The position numbers were made by a program, and so were the translations under genes. Positions 1 to 7,441 of a DNA stretch of 39,423 nucleotides are shown one piece after another. Under the pieces are notes generated by a model that ran no database searches, had not been told where the DNA came from, and was given only the letters and a program-made list of their open reading frames with translations. This stretch comes from CAIYOL01 sp964494805 (GTDB lineage Bacteria; Planctomycetota; Phycisphaerae; Sedimentisphaerales; Anaerobacaceae): contig CAZBST010000016.1 in the NCBI GenBank assembly GCA_964494805.1, positions 1 to 39,423 of the forward strand. Reading direction: 5' to 3'. Each line of letters begins with the position of its first letter. Position 1 is the first letter of the stretch.

Positions 1-58
1 TCGAACCCCCAACCTTCGGTTTTGGAGACCGACGCTCTGCCAATTGAGCTACTGGCCT
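1..58 (-). tRNA. trnW: tRNA-Trp (CCA), 3' end cut off by window edge
   Basis: On the minus strand the 5' acceptor AGGCCAG is followed by a normal D arm (TAGCTCAATTGGCAGAGC), an anticodon stem with loop CTCCAAA (anticodon CCA, tryptophan) and the start of the T arm (GGGGGTTCGA). The 3' acceptor half lies outside the window. It follows tuf and rpmG on the same strand. In many bacteria secE and nusG come next, so this is probably the upstream part of the secE-nusG-rplK region (inference). Confidence 0.93.
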
Positions 59-114
59 ATCTTCTTGTCCTATTGTCACCACAGGTCGGTTCTGCTTGTC
101 CGCCTCAGGCGAAT

Positions 115-282
115 TTACTTGCGCCGTATCTTATGAACGGTACGCGCACGTTCATTTCTACAAAACTTTTTTAGCTCTATTTTCGGCACACCCTCTGCCG
201 TATTGACACTCGTGCGGTAGTTCCTCTGGCCACACTGCTTGCACTCAAGCCAGACATACTCTCTTTTGCTCTTCTTAGCCAT
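115..282 (-). CDS. rpmG: 50S ribosomal protein L33
   Basis: A 55-residue basic protein that begins MAKKSKREYVWLECKQCGQR and ends in KIRRK. The aromatic and charged N-terminus, the single CxxC pair (residues 14 and 17), the later NYRTSVNT segment, and the C-terminal KFC.....RTVHK region match bacterial bL33. Only one of the two zinc-ribbon cysteine pairs is complete: CKQC is present, but the second site has a single Cys at residue 41, so zinc binding is doubtful. It lies between tuf and tRNA-Trp on the same strand, the arrangement normal for bL33. The gene is short and easily missed. About 20 bases upstream of its stop side lies a copy of the CTTGTCCGCC element. Confidence 0.93.
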   Translation of the reverse strand: MAKKSKREYVWLECKQCGQRNYRTSVNTAEGVPKIELKKFCRNERARTVHKIRRK

Positions 283-353
283 AAAACCTATCCCTGCTAC
301 ACCCCCACTTTTGCTTTCGCAATCGTCAAGATGGCTTTTGCCAAAAAGCAGGG

Positions 354-377
354 GGACTCTTGACGGTTATAGAGTCC
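354..377 (-). terminator. possible stem-loop between tuf and rpmG
   Basis: GGACTCT at 354-360 and AGAGTCC at 371-377 form a perfect 7-bp stem with a 10-base loop, starting about 20 bases after the tuf stop codon. On the minus strand it is followed by CCCCTGCTTTTTGG, which is only a weak T tract. It may attenuate or process the tuf transcript rather than end it, because rpmG and tRNA-Trp follow on the same strand. Confidence 0.35.
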
Positions 378-397
378 AGCGACTATTCAAGATACGT

Positions 398-1624
398 TTA
401 TGCAATAACCTTGGTAACCACTCCGGCGCCGACCGTCCGGCCTCCCTCACGGATAGCGAAGCGAAGACCTTCTTCCATAGCAATTGGCGAAATAATCTCC
501 ACCTCCATCGTTATGTTATCGCCTGGCATGCACATCTCAGCCGGTTTGCCTTCACGGCTCTTTATCGCTTTGACGCAACCGGTAACATCAGTCGTTCTAA
601 AATAAAACTGTGGCTTGTAGCCGGCAAAAAATGGTGAATGACGTCCGCCTTCCTCTTTGGTTAGTACATACACCTCGGCTTCAAAATGCGTATGAGGCGT
701 AATCGAGCCTGGTGCCGCGATAACCTGGCCGCGCTCTAAGTCCTTCTTTTCTACGCCTCGCAAAAGCACGCCGATGTTATCGCCGGCTTGACCTTCATTG
801 AGTGTTTTATTAAACATCTCTACGCCGGTCACAACTGTTTTTCGTGTCTCCTTGGCTAATCCGACGATTTCCACCTCGTCTCCAACATGAATTTTACCAC
901 GGTCGACTCGGCCCGTCCCCACCGTCCCGCGACCTTTTATGCTGAAAACATCCTCTACCGGCATTAAGAATGGCTTATCAACATCCCTCACCGGTACGGG
1001 AATATACTTATCCATAGCATCCAGCAGTTCTACTATCGGTTTGCACTCGGGGTCGTCAAGGCTCTCTGCCTTCATCGCCTTAATCGCACAACCTCGTATT
1101 ATCGGCGTATCATCTCCAGGAAACTCGTATTTGCTCAGTAACTCTCTTGTCTCCAATTCAACTAAATCCAGCAATTCGGGGTCGTCTACAAGGTCGACCT
1201 TGTTCAGGAAGACCACAATTCTCGGTACATTGACCTGACGGGCAAGAAGAATGTGCTCGCGAGTTTGAGGCATAGGACCGTCGGCTGCACTGACGACAAG
1301 AATCGCACCATCCATTTGCGCTGCTCCCGTTATCATGTTTTTGACGTAGTCGGCATGTCCGGGACAATCGATATGTGCATAATGCCTATTCTCCGTCACA
1401 TATTCAACGTGCGCTGTGGAGATGGTCAGAATCTTTGTTTCGTCACGCCGGCCTTGAGCTTCCGACGCCTTGGCGATTTCATCGTAAGATTTGAACTTGC
1501 ACAGTCCTTTGAATTCCATCACCTTTGTCATTGCTGCCGTCAATGTCGTTTTTCCATGGTCCACATGACCGATAGTTCCAACATTTACATGTGGTTTTGT
1601 CCGCTCAAATACTACTTTAGCCAT
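398..1624 (-). CDS. tuf: Translation elongation factor Tu
   Basis: A GTPase of 408 residues that delivers aminoacyl-tRNA to the ribosome. Visible motifs: G1 GHVDHGKT (19-26), G3 DCPGH (86-90), G4 NKVD (141-144), then beta-barrel domains 2 and 3 ending in VGAGVVTKVIA. The start chosen is the ATG at 1622-1624 (MAKVVFERT). An in-frame ATG six codons upstream lies on the ribosome binding site itself (ATGGAGG), so it is not the likely start. Switch I is unusual: the near-universal RGITI is replaced by KILTI after a short charged insert (GRRDETK). From memory, similar variants occur in planctomycetes. The gene is preceded by tRNA-Thr, as in other tuf operons, and followed by rpmG. Confidence 0.98.
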   Translation of the reverse strand: MAKVVFERTKPHVNVGTIGHVDHGKTTLTAAMTKVMEFKGLCKFKSYDEIAKASEAQGRRDETKILTISTAHVEYVTENRHYAHIDCPGHADYVKNMITGAAQMDGAILVVSAADGPMPQTREHILLARQVNVPRIVVFLNKVDLVDDPELLDLVELETRELLSKYEFPGDDTPIIRGCAIKAMKAESLDDPECKPIVELLDAMDKYIPVPVRDVDKPFLMPVEDVFSIKGRGTVGTGRVDRGKIHVGDEVEIVGLAKETRKTVVTGVEMFNKTLNEGQAGDNIGVLLRGVEKKDLERGQVIAAPGSITPHTHFEAEVYVLTKEEGGRHSPFFAGYKPQFYFRTTDVTGCVKAIKSREGKPAEMCMPGDNITMEVEIISPIAMEEGLRFAIREGGRTVGAGVVTKVIA

Positions 1625-1808
1625 TTTAATATAAACCTCCAATGTGCAGGGCTACTGTTTATGTCCCTATTCTCATCCTCTAAAACAAACCTTAAACCTT
1701 ATATAAACTCCAAGTCAAACCCACTATATCACGCACCATCTGACGACGGCACCGGATAAAATGTCTTGACTGCAAAATAAGCCTTCTCAACAGGGCTTGC
1801 TTTCATTT

Positions 1809-1881
<73 letters not shown>

Positions 1882-1891
1882 AATACCGAAT

Positions 1892-1937
1892 TCACCGTTC
1901 GATATTTCGGTCTCGGCAAGGCCTTGACGAACGGTGA
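1892..1937 (-). promoter_or_regulatory. stem-loop in the leader of tRNA-Thr
   Basis: TCACCGTTCG (1892-1901) and CGAACGGTGA (1928-1937) are a perfect 10-bp inverted repeat ending 11 bases before the tRNA 5' end. It is a candidate precursor-processing or regulatory hairpin in the long leader running from the promoter near 2181. Confidence 0.4.
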
Positions 1938-2180
1938 GTCAAAAAAACAAAAGATGCACTCCAACCTTCTCTCCTGCCTTTATAAATCTAAACCTTCAGC
2001 GCAGGAATTCATAACTTCCGTCAACTTTATTTAGTGCAAAACACGCAATTTATGAAAATAAACGTAAAAGTGCAAACATAAAAACCAAAAAAATGCAAAA
2101 AATGCAAAAAAATCTAAAAATCTTCAAATTTCTCGTTTTTTTGCGAAAAATCAAGCCAAAACGGCCTTTACTACCGCACC
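1938..2180. other. gene-free AT-rich leader of the tRNA-Thr/tuf unit
   Basis: No gene is seen here. The stretch 2031-2160 is strongly A-rich on the plus strand, with repeated ATGCAAAAA-like words (two near-adjacent copies around 2094-2117). It lies between the promoter at 2181-2209 and the tRNA, so it would be transcribed as a leader of nearly 300 bases. Confidence 0.5.
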
Positions 2181-2209
2181 ATTATATAGATATTTTCGCC
2201 GCTTGTAAA
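2181..2209 (-). promoter_or_regulatory. sigma-70-type promoter for the tRNA-Thr/tuf unit
   Basis: On the minus strand: -35 TTTACA (2204-2209), a 17-base spacer, and a perfect -10 TATAAT (2181-2186). It begins just after the lipoprotein stop codon at 2221 and points at tRNA-Thr, tuf and rpmG. Confidence 0.65.
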
Positions 2210-2220
2210 CAAAATCCCCC

Positions 2221-4524
2221 TTAACTACCCCCATTTTTTGGCTTATTTACGTCTCTGGGCTGACCAAAACGCTCGGTCCATCGTTGCACCTGCTCAGCCC
2301 ACATCGGTCTATCTTTCGCCGCTTTTATATTAATAAGTGCCTCTAACACAACGTTAGGGTCAGCCGCGGCGGGCAGCTCAGCAAAATACTTATCTATCGT
2401 GAGCACAATAGCATTGTCAGGACCTAAGTCCTTTCCCAATAAACAATTATCCACCAACTGGGCTGCGGTCTCCACTTTCGGCCATCTCAAATACACCTCC
2501 AGCATCTGGGCCAAAATTGCTTCTTTCTCTCCGGGACTTCCGGCAGCTTCCCGCAGCAGCCCTAAACATTTCGCCGCCTGTTCAAATCTGCCGGTCTTGC
2601 TGTAAAGCTGTGCCAGCTTCTCCCTTACATTCTTAAGCATCTCTCTGCTTTGTTCGCCGCTGGCCTTGCGCTCCGCTATCTCAAGAAAAGAAATCATCTG
2701 CTCATCAGAGAGCCTAGACTCCATATCCTGCGAACTTAATCGCTCTACCCATTTATTCAGTACGTCGGACCCGACGGCCTTGAATATCGTCAGCATCGCC
2801 TGCCACGCCGGTTCACTCTCGGCTGAGCCGAGTTTTTCCGCCAGCCACGTCAAATCATTGCCATTGCCTACTTCACCGGCAAGCTCTATCACCCTCCGCC
2901 TTATTTTTGCACTGCTGTCATTAGCGAAACCCCCTTTCAACTTGCCGAGCGCTTTTGTTTTATCTATGTTTATTAGCCCTTCCACCGACGCCTCACGGGC
3001 CAAATCTGTTTTATCGCTGAGGCCTTCTTCAAACAAAAGCCCAAATGCCTTTGCAGCTTCGGTCTTGTGGACGCTGCGCGGGCCGCACAGCCCCGCCATT
3101 GCGCCCAGCAGTTCTCCACGCAGAGCGCCGTCAGCTTTATCTTTTTGCTGATTATATCTTTCCACAAGCAAGCCAAGATACCTGTCAACCTCGTCTGAAG
3201 TCAACCCATCCTGCTCAAGCAGCTTCCTTATAACTTCCGCACCTTTTTGCGCTCTTTTAGGATTCTCCTCAAGAAGGAACTTCGTCGCCCATTCAAGCGT
3301 CTTTTTTCTTATCTCTTCAGGAATCTTGACTTCTGAACCAGGTAAAAAGGCGTAGTAACACGCTCCGCCGAGCGCAACAAAAAGCTCCGTTTTGACCTCG
3401 TCGTCTTGTTCAACTTCGAGTTGCTGCAATAAACGCTGGGATGAATTCAACTGCCCCATTAAAGACAATAGCTCCGCTGCTTTTAGCCGAACATCCCTGT
3501 TCTGGTCCGAAACCAGATTGACCAAAACCGGCCCCAGTTCTGCAGGTAATTCTGATTTTGTCCCCACACGCCATTGAGAGACCTTTTCCAACGCCCACAA
3601 TCTTACTGTCTCTTTGGAATCACCCAAACGCTCCGCCAAAAACTCACCCCTTGCCGTATTATCACTTACCCCATCATATATCTTATCCAATGCCGATAAA
3701 TACATCCCCCGCCACAAGTCCAATTCAGCTTCCAGCTTGCGCATCCGCGTTTCCTGGCGAACCAGCCAATCCCGCAGGAATTCACTTCTGCCTTTGCGTT
3801 TGAGCTCATCTATAATTTGCTTGCGAGTTTCAGCATCCCTGCCGACAGGTATGCCCAGCGAGTGCAGCGTATTCTCCGCCTCCGTCGCTATTTGCCCTTC
3901 GGAATCATCAAGCAGTGAAATCAGCTTAAATATCGCCCTCATATCCGGCTGAAGTTTCAACGCATATATTGCATTCAATCTCGCTTTAGTCGGCAGTGAG
4001 CTGTCCGATGCCATTTTCTCAAGCGGCCCGGATATCTGCTCATAGTCGAAAAGCAAGGTTGCTTCAGCGGCCAGCTTGGCCTCGCCAAAATCTTTCGTGG
4101 CCAAAATATCGAACAGCGGCTGAATAAAATCAGCTTTTGCCTTTATGGATTCCTGCACCCCCCTGGCCTGACTCAATGCTTTACAGACGGCCATTCGTGC
4201 AGCGCTATTTTCTGCCTGTGCCAGTGCCGTCAGCAGAATTTCTCGGGCCTGTGGGTCTTCGCTAAACAGCATTACTGTCGCTGCATCGATGCGTATCTGT
4301 TCGTTTGCGCCCTGCAGCAAGGCGTCTTTGTTGATTTTCAGTTGCCTGCTAAGCTCGCCCTTGGTAACCTTGTCCCCCGCCTTGTCCGGCGCAGCTTTAG
4401 CGAAGACGGAAGTCTTGGCAAAGGCGGATGTTTCAGCTTGTGCCGCCTCGTCCTGGCCAGCGCCCCCCTGCTGACAGCCCGCTGCCAAAAGCAGTATTAC
4501 CAGATATAATCGTTTTGTAACCAT
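2221..4524 (-). CDS. large lipoprotein with HEAT-like helical repeats
   Basis: The start at 4524 gives 767 residues with a lipoprotein signal: MVTKRLYLVILLLAAGC, lipobox LAAGC, Cys17. An alternative start 15 codons upstream (4569) would put an awkward extension before the signal. The body is almost entirely alpha-helical, with repeated LLSLL/ARxxA-type segments about 35-40 residues apart (for example VRLWALEKVSQW and VRLKAAELLSLMG), typical of HEAT or Armadillo-like scaffolds. Residues 33-48 (SAFAKTSVFAKAAPDK) are encoded by a short mobile-type palindromic repeat and are probably an unstructured linker. It is likely anchored in the outer or inner membrane and exposed to the periplasm. No enzymatic motif is seen; the function is unknown. 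Confidence 0.85.
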   Translation of the reverse strand: MVTKRLYLVILLLAAGCQQGGAGQDEAAQAETSAFAKTSVFAKAAPDKAGDKVTKGELSRQLKINKDALLQGANEQIRIDAATVMLFSEDPQAREILLTALAQAENSAARMAVCKALSQARGVQESIKAKADFIQPLFDILATKDFGEAKLAAEATLLFDYEQISGPLEKMASDSSLPTKARLNAIYALKLQPDMRAIFKLISLLDDSEGQIATEAENTLHSLGIPVGRDAETRKQIIDELKRKGRSEFLRDWLVRQETRMRKLEAELDLWRGMYLSALDKIYDGVSDNTARGEFLAERLGDSKETVRLWALEKVSQWRVGTKSELPAELGPVLVNLVSDQNRDVRLKAAELLSLMGQLNSSQRLLQQLEVEQDDEVKTELFVALGGACYYAFLPGSEVKIPEEIRKKTLEWATKFLLEENPKRAQKGAEVIRKLLEQDGLTSDEVDRYLGLLVERYNQQKDKADGALRGELLGAMAGLCGPRSVHKTEAAKAFGLLFEEGLSDKTDLAREASVEGLINIDKTKALGKLKGGFANDSSAKIRRRVIELAGEVGNGNDLTWLAEKLGSAESEPAWQAMLTIFKAVGSDVLNKWVERLSSQDMESRLSDEQMISFLEIAERKASGEQSREMLKNVREKLAQLYSKTGRFEQAAKCLGLLREAAGSPGEKEAILAQMLEVYLRWPKVETAAQLVDNCLLGKDLGPDNAIVLTIDKYFAELPAAADPNVVLEALINIKAAKDRPMWAEQVQRWTERFGQPRDVNKPKNGGS
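4381..4430 (-). repeat. CTTGTCCGCC-family element, about 1.5 copies, inside the lipoprotein gene
   Basis: On the coding strand TCCGCCTTTGCCAAGAC is followed by TTCCGTCTTCGCTAAAG and CGGACAAG. This matches the element at the start of the recombinase gene (5631-5660) but is partly duplicated. The reading frame stays open and gives the peptide SAFAKTSVFAKAAPDK. Confidence 0.7.
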
Positions 4525-4569
4525 CGTGCTCACCCTGAGCAAAATCCGGCTCTTTAACTTAGCTATCAT

Positions 4570-4688
4570 AAAACAAAACCTTCAACAATGCAAAAATCAA
4601 AGATTAAAAATCAAAATTGTGGAATCGCTCCTTTGCGGTGATGACTTCTTTAATTTTATATTTTGATGTTTGATTTTTAATATCCCTT
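4570..4688. other. intergenic spacer
   Basis: AT-rich spacer between the recombinase stop codon and the lipoprotein gene. It contains near-mirror AT segments (ATTAAAAATCAAAA at about 4602-4616 and TTTTGATGTTTGATTTTTAA at about 4661-4680) forming an imperfect inverted repeat. This could be a weak terminator or a decayed repeat. Confidence 0.3.
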
Positions 4689-5630
4689 TTACGGTCTTGG
4701 GTGGAACTTTTTGTGAATCTCTCGCAGTCTTTCCTGGTCAACGTGTGTATATATCTGGGTAGTGGCTATGTCCACATGCCCGAGCATCTCCTGGACACTC
4801 CGCAAATCGGCTCCGCCGGCTAACAAGTGCGTTGCGAAGCAATGCCTTAATGTGTGAACGGTCAAATTTTTGGGCATACCTGCGCGAATCGCGTATTTTT
4901 TTATTAATCTCCAGATTTCAATACGACCCATAGGCCGGCCTGTTCGAGAAAGCAGCAAAAAATCACCGCTGAATGGCTTGGTCAATTTGGGACGCAGTTC
5001 CCTTAAGTACTCAACCGTCGCCGCAATAGCTGCTTTGCCGACCGGGATTACCCGTTCTCTACTACCCTTACCGATGCAGCGCAAGTAACCGATGTCAAGG
5101 TTCAAATCGCCCGTTTTCAGGCCCGCTAATTCGCTGGCCCGTACACCGGTGGCATAGAGCAATTCAAGCATCGCTCTGTCACGAAGGTAAAAAGGTTCGT
5201 CCGGACAAACCGCATTAATGATACTGATAACCTGTTTTTTGCTGCAAATAGTTGGAAGCCTCTGCCATAGCTTTGGACCCTCGAGGATTGTGCTAAAATC
5301 ATCTTCGATAAGCCCGGTAAGTCTGCCAAACCGAAGAAACATCCTCACTGCAACAAGACTGCGTTTAATTGAGCTTTCACTTTTCTGCTCATTTTTTGTA
5401 AGGATTCGCAGATAGTTTTGGATAAGTGCCGGCCTTATCTGGTTCATCCGGCGGATTTTATTGGATTTGCAGTATTCCAAAAAATCTGCAAGGTCGCGAC
5501 CGTAGGCCAAAATGGTATTGCCCGCCAGACCTGCCTCAGCAGTCAGGTAGGCAAGAAAATCTTTTGCCTGCCCCCCTAACGGTAAAGAGACTAACTTCTC
5601 ACCAACAGATTGTAACTGCACTGACGCCAT
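4689..5630 (-). CDS. xerD: tyrosine recombinase XerC/XerD family
   Basis: Site-specific recombinase of the kind that resolves chromosome dimers. An N-terminal SAM-like core-binding domain (TILAYGRDLADFLEYC) precedes the catalytic domain. Counted from the upstream TTG at 5672, the catalytic residues are R178 (ATGVRASEL), K202 (GKGSRERVIPV), H273 and R276 (HTLRHCFATHLL), H299 (LGHVDIATTQIYTH) and Y308, so the set is complete. From the ATG at 5630 the protein has 313 residues, a normal Xer length. The TTG at 5672 would add SAFAEATADK, encoded by an inserted repeat. The Shine-Dalgarno-like AAGGGAG (5663-5669) now lies on the far side of that repeat. XerC and XerD cannot be told apart here, and no second Xer gene is present. 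Confidence 0.93.
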   Translation of the reverse strand: MASVQLQSVGEKLVSLPLGGQAKDFLAYLTAEAGLAGNTILAYGRDLADFLEYCKSNKIRRMNQIRPALIQNYLRILTKNEQKSESSIKRSLVAVRMFLRFGRLTGLIEDDFSTILEGPKLWQRLPTICSKKQVISIINAVCPDEPFYLRDRAMLELLYATGVRASELAGLKTGDLNLDIGYLRCIGKGSRERVIPVGKAAIAATVEYLRELRPKLTKPFSGDFLLLSRTGRPMGRIEIWRLIKKYAIRAGMPKNLTVHTLRHCFATHLLAGGADLRSVQEMLGHVDIATTQIYTHVDQERLREIHKKFHPRP

Positions 5631-5660
5631 CTTGTCCGCCGTAGCCTCGGCGAAGGCGGA
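5631..5660 (-). repeat. CTTGTCCGCC-family element at the 5' end of the recombinase gene
   Basis: A 30-bp imperfect palindrome. On the minus strand TCCGCCTTCGCCGAGG is followed by CTACGGCGGACAAG. It sits exactly between an AAGGGAG ribosome-binding-like sequence and the ATG at 5630, and translates in frame as SAFAEATADK. Confidence 0.75.
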
Positions 5661-5768
5661 TGCTCCCTTCAACTAAATGCCGACAACTAACATAAATATC
5701 GGCCTTAAAACAAGTTAATCTTTAGTTACAAAATCGAACCGAACGACCCGGTAGTGGATTTGAAAAAA

Positions 5769-5787
5769 CTTGTCCGCCGCCGGCGGA
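5769..5787. repeat. short CTTGTCCGCC-family element
   Basis: CTTGTCCGCCGCCGGCGGA, a compact form of the same element with a TCCGCC/GGCGGA palindrome, directly upstream of the promoter at 5795-5823. Another compact form (CTTGTCCGCCTCAGGCGAA) lies at 95-113, downstream of rpmG. Confidence 0.6.
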
Positions 5788-5794
5788 TTGGTTC

Positions 5795-5823
5795 TTGAGC
5801 TAAATGCTCCCTCCATATATAAT
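5795..5823 (+). promoter_or_regulatory. promoter for the lipoprotein-galE-ROK kinase operon
   Basis: -35 TTGAGC (5795-5800), 17-base spacer, perfect -10 TATAAT (5818-5823). Transcription would begin near 5830, leaving room for the AGGGA ribosome binding site at 5836-5840 and the ATG at 5849. It rules out the in-frame ATG at 5804 as a start. Confidence 0.7.
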
Positions 5824-5848
5824 CACCCAAAATTTAGGGAAACCTGAA

Positions 5849-6436
5849 ATGAATAGAAAACCCAAAACTAACTTATGCTCTTATGCTCTTATGCTCTGTG
5901 CACTTTTCGTATCAGGCTGTGCAGAACCATACAAGGGTGAAACCGTCGAGCAAATCTGCCCGGCTGGCATCGACAAACAGCAGGCAATGCAGATAGCCGA
6001 AGACGTACTCGGCAAATTACACTTTTCCATCGCCAAATCCGATGTCAATCTCGGCATTATAAGAACCATGCCCTTGGCCGGAGCACAATTCTTCGAATTC
6101 TGGCGCAAAGATAATGTCGGGTCTTTCAGCTCTGCTGAGGCAAACCTGCACAGCATTCGAAGAATCGCAGAATTAAATATAAAACAGCAGGATACGCTCC
6201 TGTGCATCCGCTGCAATGTAAATACTCAAAGACTGCACCTGCCCGAACAAGAGCTCAACATCCGCTCACGAAATTATAAGCAGATCCGCCGAACAAGACA
6301 AACATTAATATTGAACCCCGAACAAAAAAAAGATATGGCCTGGGTCGATTTGGGCAACGACACTAAGCTGGCAACAGTGATTTTGAAGCGGATTGAAAAT
6401 AAAATCGCTAAAATGCAAAGAGGAAAATCGCTGTGA
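5849..6436 (+). CDS. small lipoprotein of unknown function
   Basis: 195 residues from the ATG at 5849, which has AGGGA nine bases upstream. The N-terminus is a lipoprotein signal: MNRKPKTNLCSYALMLCALF followed by VSGC, with the lipidated Cys after VSG. The mature part (PAGIDKQQAMQIAEDVLGKLHFSI...) is mixed alpha/beta with no motif I can assign. It ends in a basic tail. Its stop overlaps the galE start (GTGA), so the two are probably translationally coupled. The signal-peptide region is encoded by three tandem copies of TTATGCTC. It probably acts at the outer membrane or periplasm; the role is unknown. Confidence 0.85.
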   Translation: MNRKPKTNLCSYALMLCALFVSGCAEPYKGETVEQICPAGIDKQQAMQIAEDVLGKLHFSIAKSDVNLGIIRTMPLAGAQFFEFWRKDNVGSFSSAEANLHSIRRIAELNIKQQDTLLCIRCNVNTQRLHLPEQELNIRSRNYKQIRRTRQTLILNPEQKKDMAWVDLGNDTKLATVILKRIENKIAKMQRGKSL

Positions 6437-7416
6437 GAATACTTATCTGCGGCGGAGCCGGTTACATCGGCAGTAATATGACGGCTTTCCTCGCCGCCGA
6501 AAAACACGACTCCGTCGTTTACGACAACCTCAGCAAAGGTCACAAGGCCGCCGTCGCAGGATGCGAGTTCGTCAAGGGCGACTTAGCCGATTACAACCTG
6601 CTCGTCAAAACACTTAAAAAATACAAAATCGACGCCGTCTGCCACTTCGCCGGGCTGATTGAAGTAGGCGAATCCGTACAGGCCCCGCTTAAATACTATC
6701 ACAATAATGTCTCCTGCACGCAAACTTTGTTGAGCGCGATGGAGGCGGCCGGCGTAGAAAAATTTATCTTCAGCAGTAGCGCTGCCGTATACGGCATACC
6801 ACAACAAGTCCCTATCGCCGAAAATGCGCCGACCGCACCAATTAACCCTTACGGCCAGACCAAATTAGCCGTCGAAAGAATGTGTCACTACCAAAGCCAA
6901 ACCGGTAAACTCCGCTATGCCTCGCTGAGATATTTCAATGCCGCAGGCGCCGGAGCAAACGGTACGCTCGGCGAGGACCACCGTCCCGAATCGCATCTCA
7001 TCCCGCTGACAATTTTCGCCGCAATGGACAAAACTGACTCAATCAAAATCTTCGGAACCGATTATCCAACGCCCGATGGCTCCTGCATCCGCGATTACAT
7101 TCACATCGAGGATTTATGCAGCGCACACCTGCTGGCGCTGAGCAAGCTCGATAACCAGTCACAGCTTGTCTACAACCTCGGCAACGGCAACGGCTACTCA
7201 GTTAAACAAGTAATCGAAACAGTTAAAAAGGTCAGCGGAAAAGATTTTAAGGTAATCGAATCCGACCGTCGGCCGGGTGACGCACCTATATTGACATCCG
7301 ACGCCGCAAAGGCAAAAAGCGAACTCGGCTGGAAACCTAAATTCCCGGACCTCGAAAAAATAATCGAAACCGCCTGGAAATGGCATAACAAATACCCAAA
7401 TGGCTATTCGGATTGA
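6433..7416 (+). CDS. galE: UDP-glucose 4-epimerase
   Basis: 327 residues, the usual GalE length. It interconverts UDP-glucose and UDP-galactose with bound NAD. Visible: the Rossmann motif GGAGYIG (7-13), the SSSAAVYG serine strand (114-121), and the catalytic Y140xxxK144 (YGQTK). Further on are the RYFNAAGA strand and the HIPL-like substrate loop (ESHLIPL). The start codon is GTG, overlapping the previous stop by four bases. It is the second gene of an operon with a lipoprotein and a ROK sugar kinase, which suggests galactose/glucose interconversion for surface glycans or carbohydrate use. Other NDP-hexose epimerase specificities are possible. Confidence 0.94.
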   Translation: MRILICGGAGYIGSNMTAFLAAEKHDSVVYDNLSKGHKAAVAGCEFVKGDLADYNLLVKTLKKYKIDAVCHFAGLIEVGESVQAPLKYYHNNVSCTQTLLSAMEAAGVEKFIFSSSAAVYGIPQQVPIAENAPTAPINPYGQTKLAVERMCHYQSQTGKLRYASLRYFNAAGAGANGTLGEDHRPESHLIPLTIFAAMDKTDSIKIFGTDYPTPDGSCIRDYIHIEDLCSAHLLALSKLDNQSQLVYNLGNGNGYSVKQVIETVKKVSGKDFKVIESDRRPGDAPILTSDAAKAKSELGWKPKFPDLEKIIETAWKWHNKYPNGYSD

Positions 7417-7441
7417 TTCTTGAAATCTCAAAGGAAAGCTT

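Noticed and set aside
239..637. Plus-strand open frame over the tuf 3' end
   Set aside because: It is antisense to tuf and rpmG, both certain genes.
4689..5630. Phage or island integrase
   Set aside because: Length and sequence fit housekeeping XerC/D, and there is no adjacent tRNA attachment site, phage gene or excisionase.
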